64,000 nt of DNA. It comes from Solobacterium sp. Lineage in GTDB: Bacteria > Bacillota_I > Bacilli_A > Erysipelotrichales > Erysipelotrichaceae. Each line of letters opens with the position of its first letter. Position 1 is the first letter of the stretch. A model generated the notes under the pieces. The model ran no database searches. It saw nothing but the letters and a program-made list of their open reading frames with translations, and was not told where the DNA came from. Both the position numbers and the translations under genes were made by a program. This document shows, piece by piece, positions 47,844 to 56,762 of this stretch. The stretch is from assembly GCA_017432325.1 (NCBI GenBank), contig JAFRJJ010000090.1:58120-122119 (forward strand). Reading direction: 5' to 3'.

Positions 47844-50197
47844 TGATTCGATTGAACAACGGCTGGGAATTCACTTCCGTCTGGTCGGACGAATTCCTGC
47901 ACGGGGGAGCTGCAGAAACAACTGTACGCATACCTCACACGGTCAGGGAACTGCCGCTGCATTACGTTGATCCGGAAGACTATCAGATGGTCTGCGGATA
48001 CAGGAAGAACGTCTATGTAGACAAAGAGATGGAAGGCAAACGTCTCTTCCTGCAGTTTGACGCTGCAGCGCATATTGCGGAAGTGTTCGTCAACGGCACT
48101 AGATTATGTGAACACCGCAGCGGCTATACGGCTTTCCGTACAGAATTTACAGAAGCTGCAGTGTACGGCGCGGAGAACACCGTTGTTGTAAAGCTTGATA
48201 CGACAGAGAACGGTGCTGTACCGCCGTTCGGATTTGCCATCGACTATCTGACATACGGAGGCATTTACAGGGATGTATGGCTGGATGTCAGAAACAGACT
48301 GATGATCGAAGATGTATACGCGGCAGCAGATACGCTCCGTTCTGCTGATGTCCAGGTCAAACTGAACGGTGAAGTGCATGATGAAACACTGACGATCAGC
48401 TTTATCGACAAAAAAGGAAATACGGCTTTTGAGGAAACATATCCCGCTGAAAGCAGGAAATTCCAGCTCGATGTCCCGCATCCCGAAGTATGGTCACCTG
48501 AAAAGCCATACCTCTATACATGCAGGGTAAGCCTGAACAGGGACGGGGAGATCATTGATGAATGGTCTCATTCCTTCGGCTTCCGTACGGTATCCCTGAC
48601 CGAGAACGAGATCCTGATCAATGGAGAACCGGTATTCCTGAGAGGACTGAACAGACATCAGTCCATGCCTTATGTGGGCTATGCCGTACCGGAATCACTG
48701 CAGAGAGAAGACGCAAGGATCCTGCAGGAGGAACTGGGCGTGAACGCTGTCAGGACATCCCACTATCCGCAGTCGCATTATTTCATCGATGAATGCGACA
48801 AGAGAGGTCTGCTGGTGTTTACGGAGATCCCCGGCTGGCAGCATGTAGGCGATACGGAGTGGCAGATGCAGGCGATCAGAAATACAGAGGAAATGGTGAA
48901 GGAATACAGGAACCATCCTTCCATCATCCTCTGGGGCGTACGTATCAATGAGTCACAGGATTATGACAACCTGTATTTCCGCACAAACGGAATCGCGCAT
49001 TCACTGGACCCGTACCGTCCGACTTCCGGCGTCAGATATCTCGAGAAGAGTTCACTGCTGGAAGATGTGTATGCGTTCAATGATTTCTCGCATGATGGAA
49101 CGACACCCGGCGCAAAACCGAAGAAGGCGGTCACGCCTGATGTGAAGAAGCCGATGCTGATCAGTGAGGCCAACGGACATATGTTCCCGACAAAGTCATT
49201 CGATCCCTGGATGAAGCGCCAGGAACACGCGCTGAGACATGCCAGGGTGCTGGATGCCGCAATGGCGGACGGCCAGCATGCAGGCTGTTTCCAGTGGTGC
49301 ATGTTTGACTATCCGACCCATCAGGACTTCGGAAGCGGTGACAGGATCTGTTACCACGGTGTCATGGATTCCTTCCGCAACCCGAAAACAGCCGCTGCAC
49401 TCTATGCTTCACAGAGTGACGACAGACCTGTGATCACGGTCGGTTCACCGATGGATATCGGTGATTATCCTGGCGGCAATCTTGGTGATGTCTATGTATT
49501 CACCAATGCGGACAAGGTCGTCCTGTACAAGAATGATGATTATGTGGCTGAATTCACTCCGAAACAGTGGAAAGCGCTGCCGCACGGTCCGGTACTGATC
49601 GATGACACGATCGGGGACCTACTGGAGTCCAAGGAAGGATATGACGAGAAAAAAGCGGCGATCATCAGTGAATGCCTGAACGCTGCGGGAAAATACGGCA
49701 TGAGCAATCTGCCGGTCAAATATCAGGCAAAGCTTGCCTGGTGCATGATGCATTACGGATTGAAGTTCTCGGACGGCGTTGATCTGTACGGAAAGTATGT
49801 CGGCAACTGGGGCGGAAAATCCGTGAAATGGAGATTCGACGCTGTCAAGGACGGGCAGGTCATTGCGTCCGTCACAAAGTCACCGTCCTGCAGACTGCAT
49901 CTGAAGGCGGTGCCTTCACATACACTTCTGAAGGAGAATGATACATACGACATGGCAGCCATCCGCATCAGGATCGAGGATGAGTACGGCAATACAGCAT
50001 CCTATGCGCAGATCCCCGTCAGTATCGAGGTACAGGGACCTGTTGAACTGGTCGGACCTTCAGCCGTAACAGCAGAGGGCGGCATGACCGGAACGTATAT
50101 CCGCACGAAGGGACAGTACGGTACGGCATCCGTAACATTCAGAACAGAACAGACAGAACCGGTTACAGTTTCATTTGAGATCAGGGAGGATATATGA
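47840..50197 (+). CDS. Glycoside hydrolase family 2, beta-galactosidase-like
   Basis: A 785-residue GH2 enzyme: sugar-binding domain (about 1-150; FATIDYLTYGGIYRDVWLDV-type motif), immunoglobulin-like domain, and a TIM barrel with RGLNRHQSMP, GVNAVRTSHYPQS, LWGVRINES (acid/base glutamate, in an unusual GVRINES context) and LISEANG (nucleophile glutamate), then C-terminal beta domains. It has no signal peptide. Together with an alpha-galactosidase and a GPH symporter it suggests intracellular breakdown of galactosides. GAGGGG precedes the start. Beta-glucuronidase activity is possible but less likely. Confidence 0.9.
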   Translation: MMIRLNNGWEFTSVWSDEFLHGGAAETTVRIPHTVRELPLHYVDPEDYQMVCGYRKNVYVDKEMEGKRLFLQFDAAAHIAEVFVNGTRLCEHRSGYTAFRTEFTEAAVYGAENTVVVKLDTTENGAVPPFGFAIDYLTYGGIYRDVWLDVRNRLMIEDVYAAADTLRSADVQVKLNGEVHDETLTISFIDKKGNTAFEETYPAESRKFQLDVPHPEVWSPEKPYLYTCRVSLNRDGEIIDEWSHSFGFRTVSLTENEILINGEPVFLRGLNRHQSMPYVGYAVPESLQREDARILQEELGVNAVRTSHYPQSHYFIDECDKRGLLVFTEIPGWQHVGDTEWQMQAIRNTEEMVKEYRNHPSIILWGVRINESQDYDNLYFRTNGIAHSLDPYRPTSGVRYLEKSSLLEDVYAFNDFSHDGTTPGAKPKKAVTPDVKKPMLISEANGHMFPTKSFDPWMKRQEHALRHARVLDAAMADGQHAGCFQWCMFDYPTHQDFGSGDRICYHGVMDSFRNPKTAAALYASQSDDRPVITVGSPMDIGDYPGGNLGDVYVFTNADKVVLYKNDDYVAEFTPKQWKALPHGPVLIDDTIGDLLESKEGYDEKKAAIISECLNAAGKYGMSNLPVKYQAKLAWCMMHYGLKFSDGVDLYGKYVGNWGGKSVKWRFDAVKDGQVIASVTKSPSCRLHLKAVPSHTLLKENDTYDMAAIRIRIEDEYGNTASYAQIPVSIEVQGPVELVGPSAVTAEGGMTGTYIRTKGQYGTASVTFRTEQTEPVTVSFEIREDI

Positions 50198-51594
50198 AAT
50201 TCACTGGGAAACAGACAGCAGCTTATGGCATAGGCGCTGTCGGCAAAGACATGGTCTATGCTTTATCCGCATCTTATGTCATGTATTACTATCAGGATGT
50301 ACTCGGACTTTCCGCAACATTCGTCGGCGCGATCCTGATGATCGCCAGAGTATTCGACGCAGCCAACGATCCCTTCATGGGCGTGATCGTAGCCAAAACA
50401 GAAACAAAGTACGGTAAATTCCGTCCGTGGCTGTTCGTGGGAACAGTTATGAACGCGCTCGTGCTGTTCGCGCTGTTCTCCGTACCAAAGGGCATGACCG
50501 GACAGGGACTGATGGTCTGGTTCGCCGTCGCGTATATCCTTTGGGGCGTAACATATACCATGATGGATATTCCTTACTGGTCAATGATCCCCGCTGTTAC
50601 GGACAATGCGGCGGACCGTGAGCATCTGTCCGTCGTCGGCAGAACATGCGCAGGCGTCGGCAACGCGCTGATCACGGTATTCACAGTCAAGGCTGTTGCA
50701 ATGCTCGGCAGCGGCATCGAACGTACAGGCTTCCGAATGGTAGCACTGATCGTAGCGATCATATTCGTACTGGCAGAAGCACTCCTGTGCTATGTCATCA
50801 CTGAGCCTCCGACGGAAAAGATGAAGACAACATCCGTCAAGGAAATGTTCCAGTCACTGTTCGCAAACGACCAGGCGATGGTAACTGTCCTGACGATCAT
50901 CCTGATCAACTCCGCGCTTTATATCACATCGAATCTGATCATCTATTTCTTCAAATATGATGTCGGCGGTATTTCCTGGCAGGACAACTATACGCTGTTC
51001 AACATGATCGGCGGCGCTTCCCAGATCCTGGGCATGATGGTCCTGTACCCGGTACTGAGAAAATTCCTTGCGAATGAAAAGATCTTCCAGATCTGCCTGT
51101 TCATGTCAATGACAGGCTATGCGCTGATCCTGCTGTCCTGCATTACGGGACTTGCCCACAACATCATCGCGCTGTCAGTATGCGGTCTGTTCGTGTTTAT
51201 CGCCAATGGTATGCTGACGGTGCTGACGACAGTCTTCCTGTCATGCTCGGTTGACTATGGCGAACTGCTGAGCGGACGCCGTGAAGAATCCGTGATCTTC
51301 TCCATGCAGACATTCGTGGTCAAGCTTGCCAGCGGCCTGGCAGTATTCATTACCGGTCTCGGCCTTGACCTGATTGGTCTGTCCGGAAACAATTCAACGG
51401 ACGGCACAGTTGTACAGCAGACACAGGGAACGATCTTCGGACTGCGTATGCTGATGACGATCCTGCCTGTCCTCGGTCTGGCATGTGCTCTGATGGTATT
51501 CCGCAAGAATTTCAAACTGACGGATGAAAGGGCACTCGAGATCTCTGAAGAACTCAAAGCAAGAAGACAAGGCGAAGATGAGGTTATTGAATGA
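50194..51594 (+). CDS. GPH family sugar:cation symporter
   Basis: A 466-residue MFS protein of the glycoside-pentoside-hexuronide group with 12 helices: YGIGAVGKDMVYALSASYVMYYYQD (10-34), ARVFDAANDPFMGVIVAKTETKYGKFRPWL (about 51-80), and DIPYWSMIPAVTDNAADRE are diagnostic (MelB/XylP type). It imports oligosaccharides with Na+ or H+. It overlaps both neighbours by four bases, so it is translated in step with the GH2 and GH36 genes and probably carries their substrate. Confidence 0.92.
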   Translation: MKFTGKQTAAYGIGAVGKDMVYALSASYVMYYYQDVLGLSATFVGAILMIARVFDAANDPFMGVIVAKTETKYGKFRPWLFVGTVMNALVLFALFSVPKGMTGQGLMVWFAVAYILWGVTYTMMDIPYWSMIPAVTDNAADREHLSVVGRTCAGVGNALITVFTVKAVAMLGSGIERTGFRMVALIVAIIFVLAEALLCYVITEPPTEKMKTTSVKEMFQSLFANDQAMVTVLTIILINSALYITSNLIIYFFKYDVGGISWQDNYTLFNMIGGASQILGMMVLYPVLRKFLANEKIFQICLFMSMTGYALILLSCITGLAHNIIALSVCGLFVFIANGMLTVLTTVFLSCSVDYGELLSGRREESVIFSMQTFVVKLASGLAVFITGLGLDLIGLSGNNSTDGTVVQQTQGTIFGLRMLMTILPVLGLACALMVFRKNFKLTDERALEISEELKARRQGEDEVIE

Positions 51595-53183
51595 CATTAA
51601 CTTGGCATGTAAACGGAATCAGCAGCAGCGGTGACCGTTTTACGAAAGACGGCATGATAGAAACACTTCAGGGTGCTGTACATGCTGTTGTTGAAACAGA
51701 CAATATTTCGATGACGGATGTCAGGGCGGAAATGCCGCTGACATGCGATGAAGATGAACGCATCTTCATGAACGGCTATCAGACATGGACGTACTCACCT
51801 GAATACAGCAGGCACAGCAGTATCAGGGGAATCAATGGTCTTCCGGAGAGGATCGTACGTCAGTTCTCACTCGACAGGTACGGCGATTATCATTTCGTTC
51901 CGTATCTGAACAGGAGCGGTATCCTGCACGGATTCTCCTATATGACGATCAGGAAGGGTGATCACTTCAGGCTGATCGCTTCCCTGGATGAGGAACCGGG
52001 CTATACGATCTTTACGTATGACGCTAAACTGAATTTCCTTTATATCAAGCGTGACTGTATGGATGTAAAGGTGAGCGGAGAATTCCACGCATTCGATCTG
52101 TTCTTTGCGGAAGGTACGGAAGATGAAGTATACGACGCATGGTTCAGCGCAATGAATATGCGCCCGCGAACAAATAAGAAGCTCTGCGGTTATTCCAGCT
52201 GGTACAACCGTTATCAGAACATTGATGAACAGGCGATCATGCAGGATCTGGCTGGCTGCAGGATGATCCTGAGAGAAGGTGACCTGTTCCAGATCGATGA
52301 CGGCTGGGAACCGTTCGTCGGTGACTGGCTGGAATGCGACAGCATGAAGTTCCCTTCGGGCATGAAACAGGCAGTGGACAAGATCCATGAATGCGGCATG
52401 AAAGCCGGATTGTGGCTGGCTCCGTTTGTTGCGGAAGAAAAATCTTTCCTGTACCGTGAACATCCGGACTGGCTGCTGAAGATCAACGGGAAACCGTGGA
52501 AGCTTGGCTGCAACTGGTCGGGATTCTATGCGCTGGATATCGACAATTCGGAAGTGCTGGACTACCTGAAGCGCACATTTGACCGTGTATTCGACGAATG
52601 GGGATTTGACCTTGTCAAACTGGACTTCCTGTACGGGGCAGCACCGTTCGGAACGACAGAAGAATCCAGGGCAGGACGTATGATCCGTGCCTGGAAAATG
52701 CTGAGAGAATGGTGCGGCGAGCACCTGATCCTCGGATGCGGAACACCTGTTATGCCTGCGTTTGGCTACGCGGATTACTGCCGCATCAGCTGTGATGTTT
52801 CTCTGGACTGGAATGATAAGCCGTATATGCGGATCATCCACAGGGAACGTGTTTCCACCAAGCAGGCGATCGTCAATACGGTCAACAGGTTTGGTCTCAA
52901 TGGGAGGGCACACCTGAATGATCCGGACGTATTCTTCCTGCGGACAGAAAACTGCAAGCTCACGAAACAGCAGAAGCATACGCTTGCCATGACAAGCGCG
53001 CTGCTCTCAGGCATCTGGCTGACCAGCGATGATCCTTCCTCCTATACGGAAGAGATGAAAAAGTCATATGAGATCTACCGCAGCATTGCCGAGAACGCGG
53101 AACATATCCGCATCCATCACGGTGATGAACCGGTCATCCTGTATGAGCTGGAAGGCAAACCTTCTTCATTCCGGATCGGATAA
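51591..53183 (+). CDS. Alpha-galactosidase-like, GH36
   Basis: A 530-residue GH36-type enzyme: an N-terminal beta-sandwich (about 1-180; FMNGYQTWTYSPEYSR), then a TIM barrel with FQIDDGWEPFVGDW, AGLWLAPFVAEEKS, DLVKLDFLYGA (nucleophile aspartate) and RISCDVSLDW (acid/base aspartate), and a short C-terminal beta domain. It should remove terminal alpha-galactose from raffinose-family or similar sugars. It is the last gene of the operon; a terminator lies about 20 bases downstream. Confidence 0.9.
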   Translation: MTLTWHVNGISSSGDRFTKDGMIETLQGAVHAVVETDNISMTDVRAEMPLTCDEDERIFMNGYQTWTYSPEYSRHSSIRGINGLPERIVRQFSLDRYGDYHFVPYLNRSGILHGFSYMTIRKGDHFRLIASLDEEPGYTIFTYDAKLNFLYIKRDCMDVKVSGEFHAFDLFFAEGTEDEVYDAWFSAMNMRPRTNKKLCGYSSWYNRYQNIDEQAIMQDLAGCRMILREGDLFQIDDGWEPFVGDWLECDSMKFPSGMKQAVDKIHECGMKAGLWLAPFVAEEKSFLYREHPDWLLKINGKPWKLGCNWSGFYALDIDNSEVLDYLKRTFDRVFDEWGFDLVKLDFLYGAAPFGTTEESRAGRMIRAWKMLREWCGEHLILGCGTPVMPAFGYADYCRISCDVSLDWNDKPYMRIIHRERVSTKQAIVNTVNRFGLNGRAHLNDPDVFFLRTENCKLTKQQKHTLAMTSALLSGIWLTSDDPSSYTEEMKKSYEIYRSIAENAEHIRIHHGDEPVILYELEGKPSSFRIG

Positions 53184-53204
53184 AAACACATATCAAACAG
53201 TATC

Positions 53205-53231
53205 AGGAGGCTCATTATGAGTCTCCTTTTT
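53205..53231 (+). terminator. Terminator of the galactoside operon
   Basis: AGGAG-G-CTCAT (53205-53215) pairs with ATGAG-T-CTCCT (53217-53227) through a G-T pair, followed by TTTTT. The single-base loop means the true hairpin opens slightly. Confidence 0.75.
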
Positions 53232-53332
53232 AGCGGAGTATCAGGAAAATATTATTTTTGGCATGCATGAATCATAAACGTGAACACTTGCACAAAGATT
53301 ATGGTATACTTCGTTTGTTCGGAGGTTTCGCG

Positions 53333-53773
53333 ATGGCAAAGAGTGCGGTTGAAAAGTCATGCGGTGCGGTAGTTGTCAAACGTAAAGGAAGCAAGATGTT
53401 CGTCCTGATCGTTCGGCAGATGGAAGGTCACTGGGGGTTTCCGAAAGGCCATATGAAGGACTATGAATCGGAACAGGATACAGCAGCCCGTGAGGTCCTG
53501 GAAGAAACAGGTGTTGAATTTGAATTCTACAGTAATTTCCGTGAGGAAACACACTACAAGCTTAAATCCGGAAACATGAAGAATGTCGTTTACTTCATGG
53601 GAAGACGCACCGGCGGAAAAGAAGAACCGCAGGAAAACGAGATCTCTGAAGTGAGATGGGTACCTTTGACCGACGCCATCATTCTTCTGACATACGATAC
53701 GGACGCTGTTGTCCTGCGAAAGGCAATGCGCTATATCAAAGATAACATTGAGGAATATTCAGATATATTATGA
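53333..53773 (+). CDS. NUDIX hydrolase, Ap4A-hydrolase-like
   Basis: A 146-residue NUDIX protein. GHWGFPKGHMKDYESEQDTAAREVLEETGVEFEF contains the Nudix box GX5EX7REXXEEXG with all metal-binding glutamates. The GFPKGH start is typical of diadenosine-polyphosphate hydrolases. TGgTATACT upstream serves as the -10 and CGGAGG precedes ATG 53333. Its stop overlaps the next gene by four bases. Confidence 0.92.
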   Translation: MAKSAVEKSCGAVVVKRKGSKMFVLIVRQMEGHWGFPKGHMKDYESEQDTAAREVLEETGVEFEFYSNFREETHYKLKSGNMKNVVYFMGRRTGGKEEPQENEISEVRWVPLTDAIILLTYDTDAVVLRKAMRYIKDNIEEYSDIL

Positions 53774-54669
53774 TCAGCATTCAGTCTGCTTCGACAAAAA
53801 CAGAACAGAATATCTGCCGCGGAAGGATCAGGGATCTGGAGGCGGATTTTTTCGATATTCCTGTCGATAACGCTGTTATGTACAGGATAGCGGACAACCG
53901 GATGACCTGCGGGGCTGCCGCGGCGTTCTGTCTGAACGATGTTGTATTCATGAAGGTCCATTTCCTGGAGAATGCCAGGGCAAAGGATGAGATGTTCCGC
54001 ATGGTCCTGCATCAGGTCATCAGTTTCTATCATCCTTCCCGGATCCTGATGGATCATTTCTGCGGGATCCATGAAGACGTCCTGAGACGCTCAATGTTCT
54101 ATCCCCTTGGAAGTGTCTACTGCAGGGATATTGAACCCTGGAGATACAGGATCGAAGACCAGGTATTCGACAGACAGGGAAATATCATCAACCAGGGAAA
54201 ACTGAAGGATCTTCCGTTCGGGTGGTTCAATACGAAGGACAAAGGCTGCGGATGGATCGCCGCCTACAACCTGCTCAGGATGAACGGCAGGGAACACACC
54301 ATGGAAAACTGTGCCGCTGCGCTGGAGCACTACGGTCTTAGGACGAAGCTGTTCGGGCAGGAGGTATTCAGCCTGTATACCTGGCTGAAACGCGAAGGCC
54401 TGCCGGTCAGGATCTTTGTCGGCCTGAAGCAGCAGTGCTGCGAAAAGATGCTCGAAAGCTCATCCGGCATTCTGCTGTATACGCACAAGCGGGGCGGACA
54501 TTACACCGCATACCGGAAAGTATCCAGGGATCATCTGCAGTTCTACAACGCTGTGTACGGTCTGCGGGACATGGTCGTCGCACCGGATCAGTTTATGAAC
54601 AAATATGTCTTCCTTCCTTGGACGACGGTCATTTATATGCCGGATGAGGAAGGATCAGAAGAAAAGTAA
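53770..54669 (+). CDS. Protein with C39-like cysteine peptidase domain
   Basis: A 299-residue protein. Residues 1-125 are of unknown type, with an acetyltransferase-like alternation of strands. From about 150, DKGCGWIAAYNLLRMNG (Cys160) and RGGHYTAYRKVS (His near 244) followed by LQFYNAV look like the Cys-His-Asn/Asp arrangement of papain-fold C39-type peptidases. There is no signal peptide. It is coupled by a 4-base overlap to the NUDIX hydrolase gene. The substrate is not known; the domain could also be an inactive binding module. Confidence 0.7.
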   Translation: MISIQSASTKTEQNICRGRIRDLEADFFDIPVDNAVMYRIADNRMTCGAAAAFCLNDVVFMKVHFLENARAKDEMFRMVLHQVISFYHPSRILMDHFCGIHEDVLRRSMFYPLGSVYCRDIEPWRYRIEDQVFDRQGNIINQGKLKDLPFGWFNTKDKGCGWIAAYNLLRMNGREHTMENCAAALEHYGLRTKLFGQEVFSLYTWLKREGLPVRIFVGLKQQCCEKMLESSSGILLYTHKRGGHYTAYRKVSRDHLQFYNAVYGLRDMVVAPDQFMNKYVFLPWTTVIYMPDEEGSEEK

Positions 54670-54676
54670 TGTCAGG

Positions 54677-54708
54677 TCTCCCCATGCTGTTGGCAGGGGA
54701 GATTTTTG
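54677..54708 (+). terminator. Terminator after the C39-like gene
   Basis: TCTCCCC (54677-54683) pairs with GGGGAGA (54696-54702), followed by TTTTTG. Confidence 0.82.
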
Positions 54709-54859
54709 TATGACCGGGCGGAATTGATCAATTTTGGAATTTTTTGTTGAAGTGGTACCGCTTACATTGATCAGCATGGTTTTATCCTCGTTTTTTTCAG
54801 TTACAATAAATTCATAAAGTCTGCAGTTCGCGGCTTTATATGATGGAGAAACGAAAAAT

Positions 54860-56695
54860 ATGAGTATTTTTGATGTTCTGACATTGTTCGGAGGTCTGGC
54901 TCTGTTTCTATATGGTATGAGGCTCATGGGAGACGGCCTTAAGGAAGGTTCGTCCGGCACACTGAAGCGCATGATGGAGTCTGTAACCAACAGTACGCTC
55001 AAGGCAGTCCTCCTCGGAACACTGGTGACAGCAGTCATCCAGTCATCTACCGCGACGATCGTCATTACCGCCGGTCTGGTTGCGGCAGGTATCATTACAT
55101 TCAAGCAGTCGCTTGGCATCATCATCGGTGCCAACATCGGTACAACGGTTACCGGACAGATCATCCGTCTGCTTGACCTGAACAGTTCGGCAGGTTTCCT
55201 GGAACTGTTCAAACCGTCATCCCTGGCACCGATCGCGCTGATCATCGGTATCGTCCTGCTGATGACGAATAAAGTGAAGAATTCCCGGACGATCGGCCAT
55301 ATAGCCATCGGTTTCGGTATCCTGTTTACAGGTCTTTTGAATATGACATCCGCTGTCGATGTACTTTCCGAGAACGGTGTCTTTGATTCACTGTTTACCG
55401 GATTGAGCGACAACCCGTTCCTGGGCTATGCGGCAGGCGCGACAGTCGCGTTCATCCTGCAGAGCTCTTCGGCAACGATCGGTATCCTGCAGGCACTGTC
55501 TGCTTCAGGCGGTCTTGTGTTCAAAGCAATCTATTCCGTGATCGTGGGCGTCTATCTCGGCGACTGTGTCACAACAGCGATCGTCGTCTGGATCGGTGCG
55601 AAGACCGAAGCAAGGCGGGTAGCCATCTACAACATCCTGTACAATGCCTGCAAAACAGTATTGGTGTTGGGCGGTGTCTTTATAGCAAAGAGAACCGGAT
55701 TGCTTGAATGGATCTGGAACCAGGCTGTCAATTCAGGTATCATCGCCAATACGAACTCTATATTCAATATCGCATGTGCGGTCATAACGATTCCGATCGT
55801 CGGACTGCTTGAGGATCTGACACGAAAGATCGTCAAGGATGATCCGGCTGAAGCCAACAGGTACCATGACAAGATCGAGGCGCTCAATCCTGCATTCTTC
55901 GATACACCTGCGATCGCCCTGAAGAGCTGCTATGACGCTCTGATGGCAATGTTTGCGGCATCACGCACAAACATTGAACAGGCATGCAGGCTGCTGCGGA
56001 AATTTGAGGAAAAAACTGCTGAAGAGATCAATGCCGAAGAAGAGAATATCGATATGCTGGCAGACCTCGTCACCAATTATCTGGCGGAGATGGCTGCTAC
56101 CCATACGGCAGAGAACCGTCCCGAGATCATGAACGAGTATTATAAACTCGTCGTTGAATTTGAGAGACTGGGCGATTATGCAACGAATATCTGTGAGACT
56201 GCCGAAGCGCTGGATAAAAAAGGCGTCAGACTTTCAGAGATGGCGATCGGAGAACTGGATGTTCTCGAATCACTTCTGAAACAGATAATGGATGAAGCAG
56301 AGAAAGCATTCGCAAGCAGAGATGTTGAAGCCGCAAAGCGGATCGAACCGCTCGAAGAAGTTGTTGATGATATGGTTGAGATCATCCGTCAGCAGCATCT
56401 CCACAGACTTGAGGTAGGTCTGTGCACCGTTACCGCAGGCACATGCTTCGTGGACGTGATCCATGATATGGAACGTATCTCCGATACATGTTCCAACGTC
56501 GGTCTGGCGATCATTGCCCGTGTACAGCCTGAACTGTATGAGAAGGTACATGAGTACATCTATAACCTGCATTCAGGAAATGATGAAAGCTTCAATGCAC
56601 AGTACAAAGCAGCGCGTGAAAAGTACATCAATCAGCTCAACAGTGTTGTCATGACAACAACAGGCTCCAAAGAGGAAGAAACCGGCTCTCACTGA
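54860..56695 (+). CDS. Na/Pi cotransporter (PNaS) with PhoU domain
   Basis: A 611-residue protein with two inverted membrane repeats, each bearing the QSS signature (IQSSTATIVITAGLVAAG near 62-79 and LQSSSATIGILQALSASGG near 202-220) and GANIGTT or GVYLGDCVTT, and a C-terminal cytoplasmic PhoU-like helical domain (about 340-600). It imports phosphate with Na+, the PhoU part probably adjusting activity. A promoter region with an AT-rich stretch precedes it; a strong terminator follows. Confidence 0.93.
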   Translation: MSIFDVLTLFGGLALFLYGMRLMGDGLKEGSSGTLKRMMESVTNSTLKAVLLGTLVTAVIQSSTATIVITAGLVAAGIITFKQSLGIIIGANIGTTVTGQIIRLLDLNSSAGFLELFKPSSLAPIALIIGIVLLMTNKVKNSRTIGHIAIGFGILFTGLLNMTSAVDVLSENGVFDSLFTGLSDNPFLGYAAGATVAFILQSSSATIGILQALSASGGLVFKAIYSVIVGVYLGDCVTTAIVVWIGAKTEARRVAIYNILYNACKTVLVLGGVFIAKRTGLLEWIWNQAVNSGIIANTNSIFNIACAVITIPIVGLLEDLTRKIVKDDPAEANRYHDKIEALNPAFFDTPAIALKSCYDALMAMFAASRTNIEQACRLLRKFEEKTAEEINAEEENIDMLADLVTNYLAEMAATHTAENRPEIMNEYYKLVVEFERLGDYATNICETAEALDKKGVRLSEMAIGELDVLESLLKQIMDEAEKAFASRDVEAAKRIEPLEEVVDDMVEIIRQQHLHRLEVGLCTVTAGTCFVDVIHDMERISDTCSNVGLAIIARVQPELYEKVHEYIYNLHSGNDESFNAQYKAAREKYINQLNSVVMTTTGSKEEETGSH

Positions 56696-56711
56696 TGTGA
56701 GAGCTTTTTTA
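56685..56711 (+). terminator. Terminator after the Na/Pi symporter gene
   Basis: GCTCTCAC (56685-56692) pairs with GTGAGAGC (56697-56704), followed by TTTTTTAT; the stem includes the last coding bases. Confidence 0.85.
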
Positions 56712-56727
56712 TCGTAAAAACGGTTTT

Positions 56728-56756
56728 TTTGCATATTTTCCGAGTCATGTTAAAAT
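56728..56756 (+). promoter_or_regulatory. Promoter of the glucosaminidase gene, leaderless type
   Basis: TTTGCA (56728-56733), 17 bases, then TAAAAT (56751-56756) preceded by TGt. The ATG at 56763 is six bases further, with no ribosome site, so transcription should begin at or next to the start codon. Confidence 0.55.
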
Positions 56757-56762
56757 GTTCGT

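Noticed and set aside
51867..52979. 370-codon open frame on the minus strand
   Set aside because: Antisense of the GH36 gene, whose catalytic motifs are intact; the minus-strand product has no recognisable feature.
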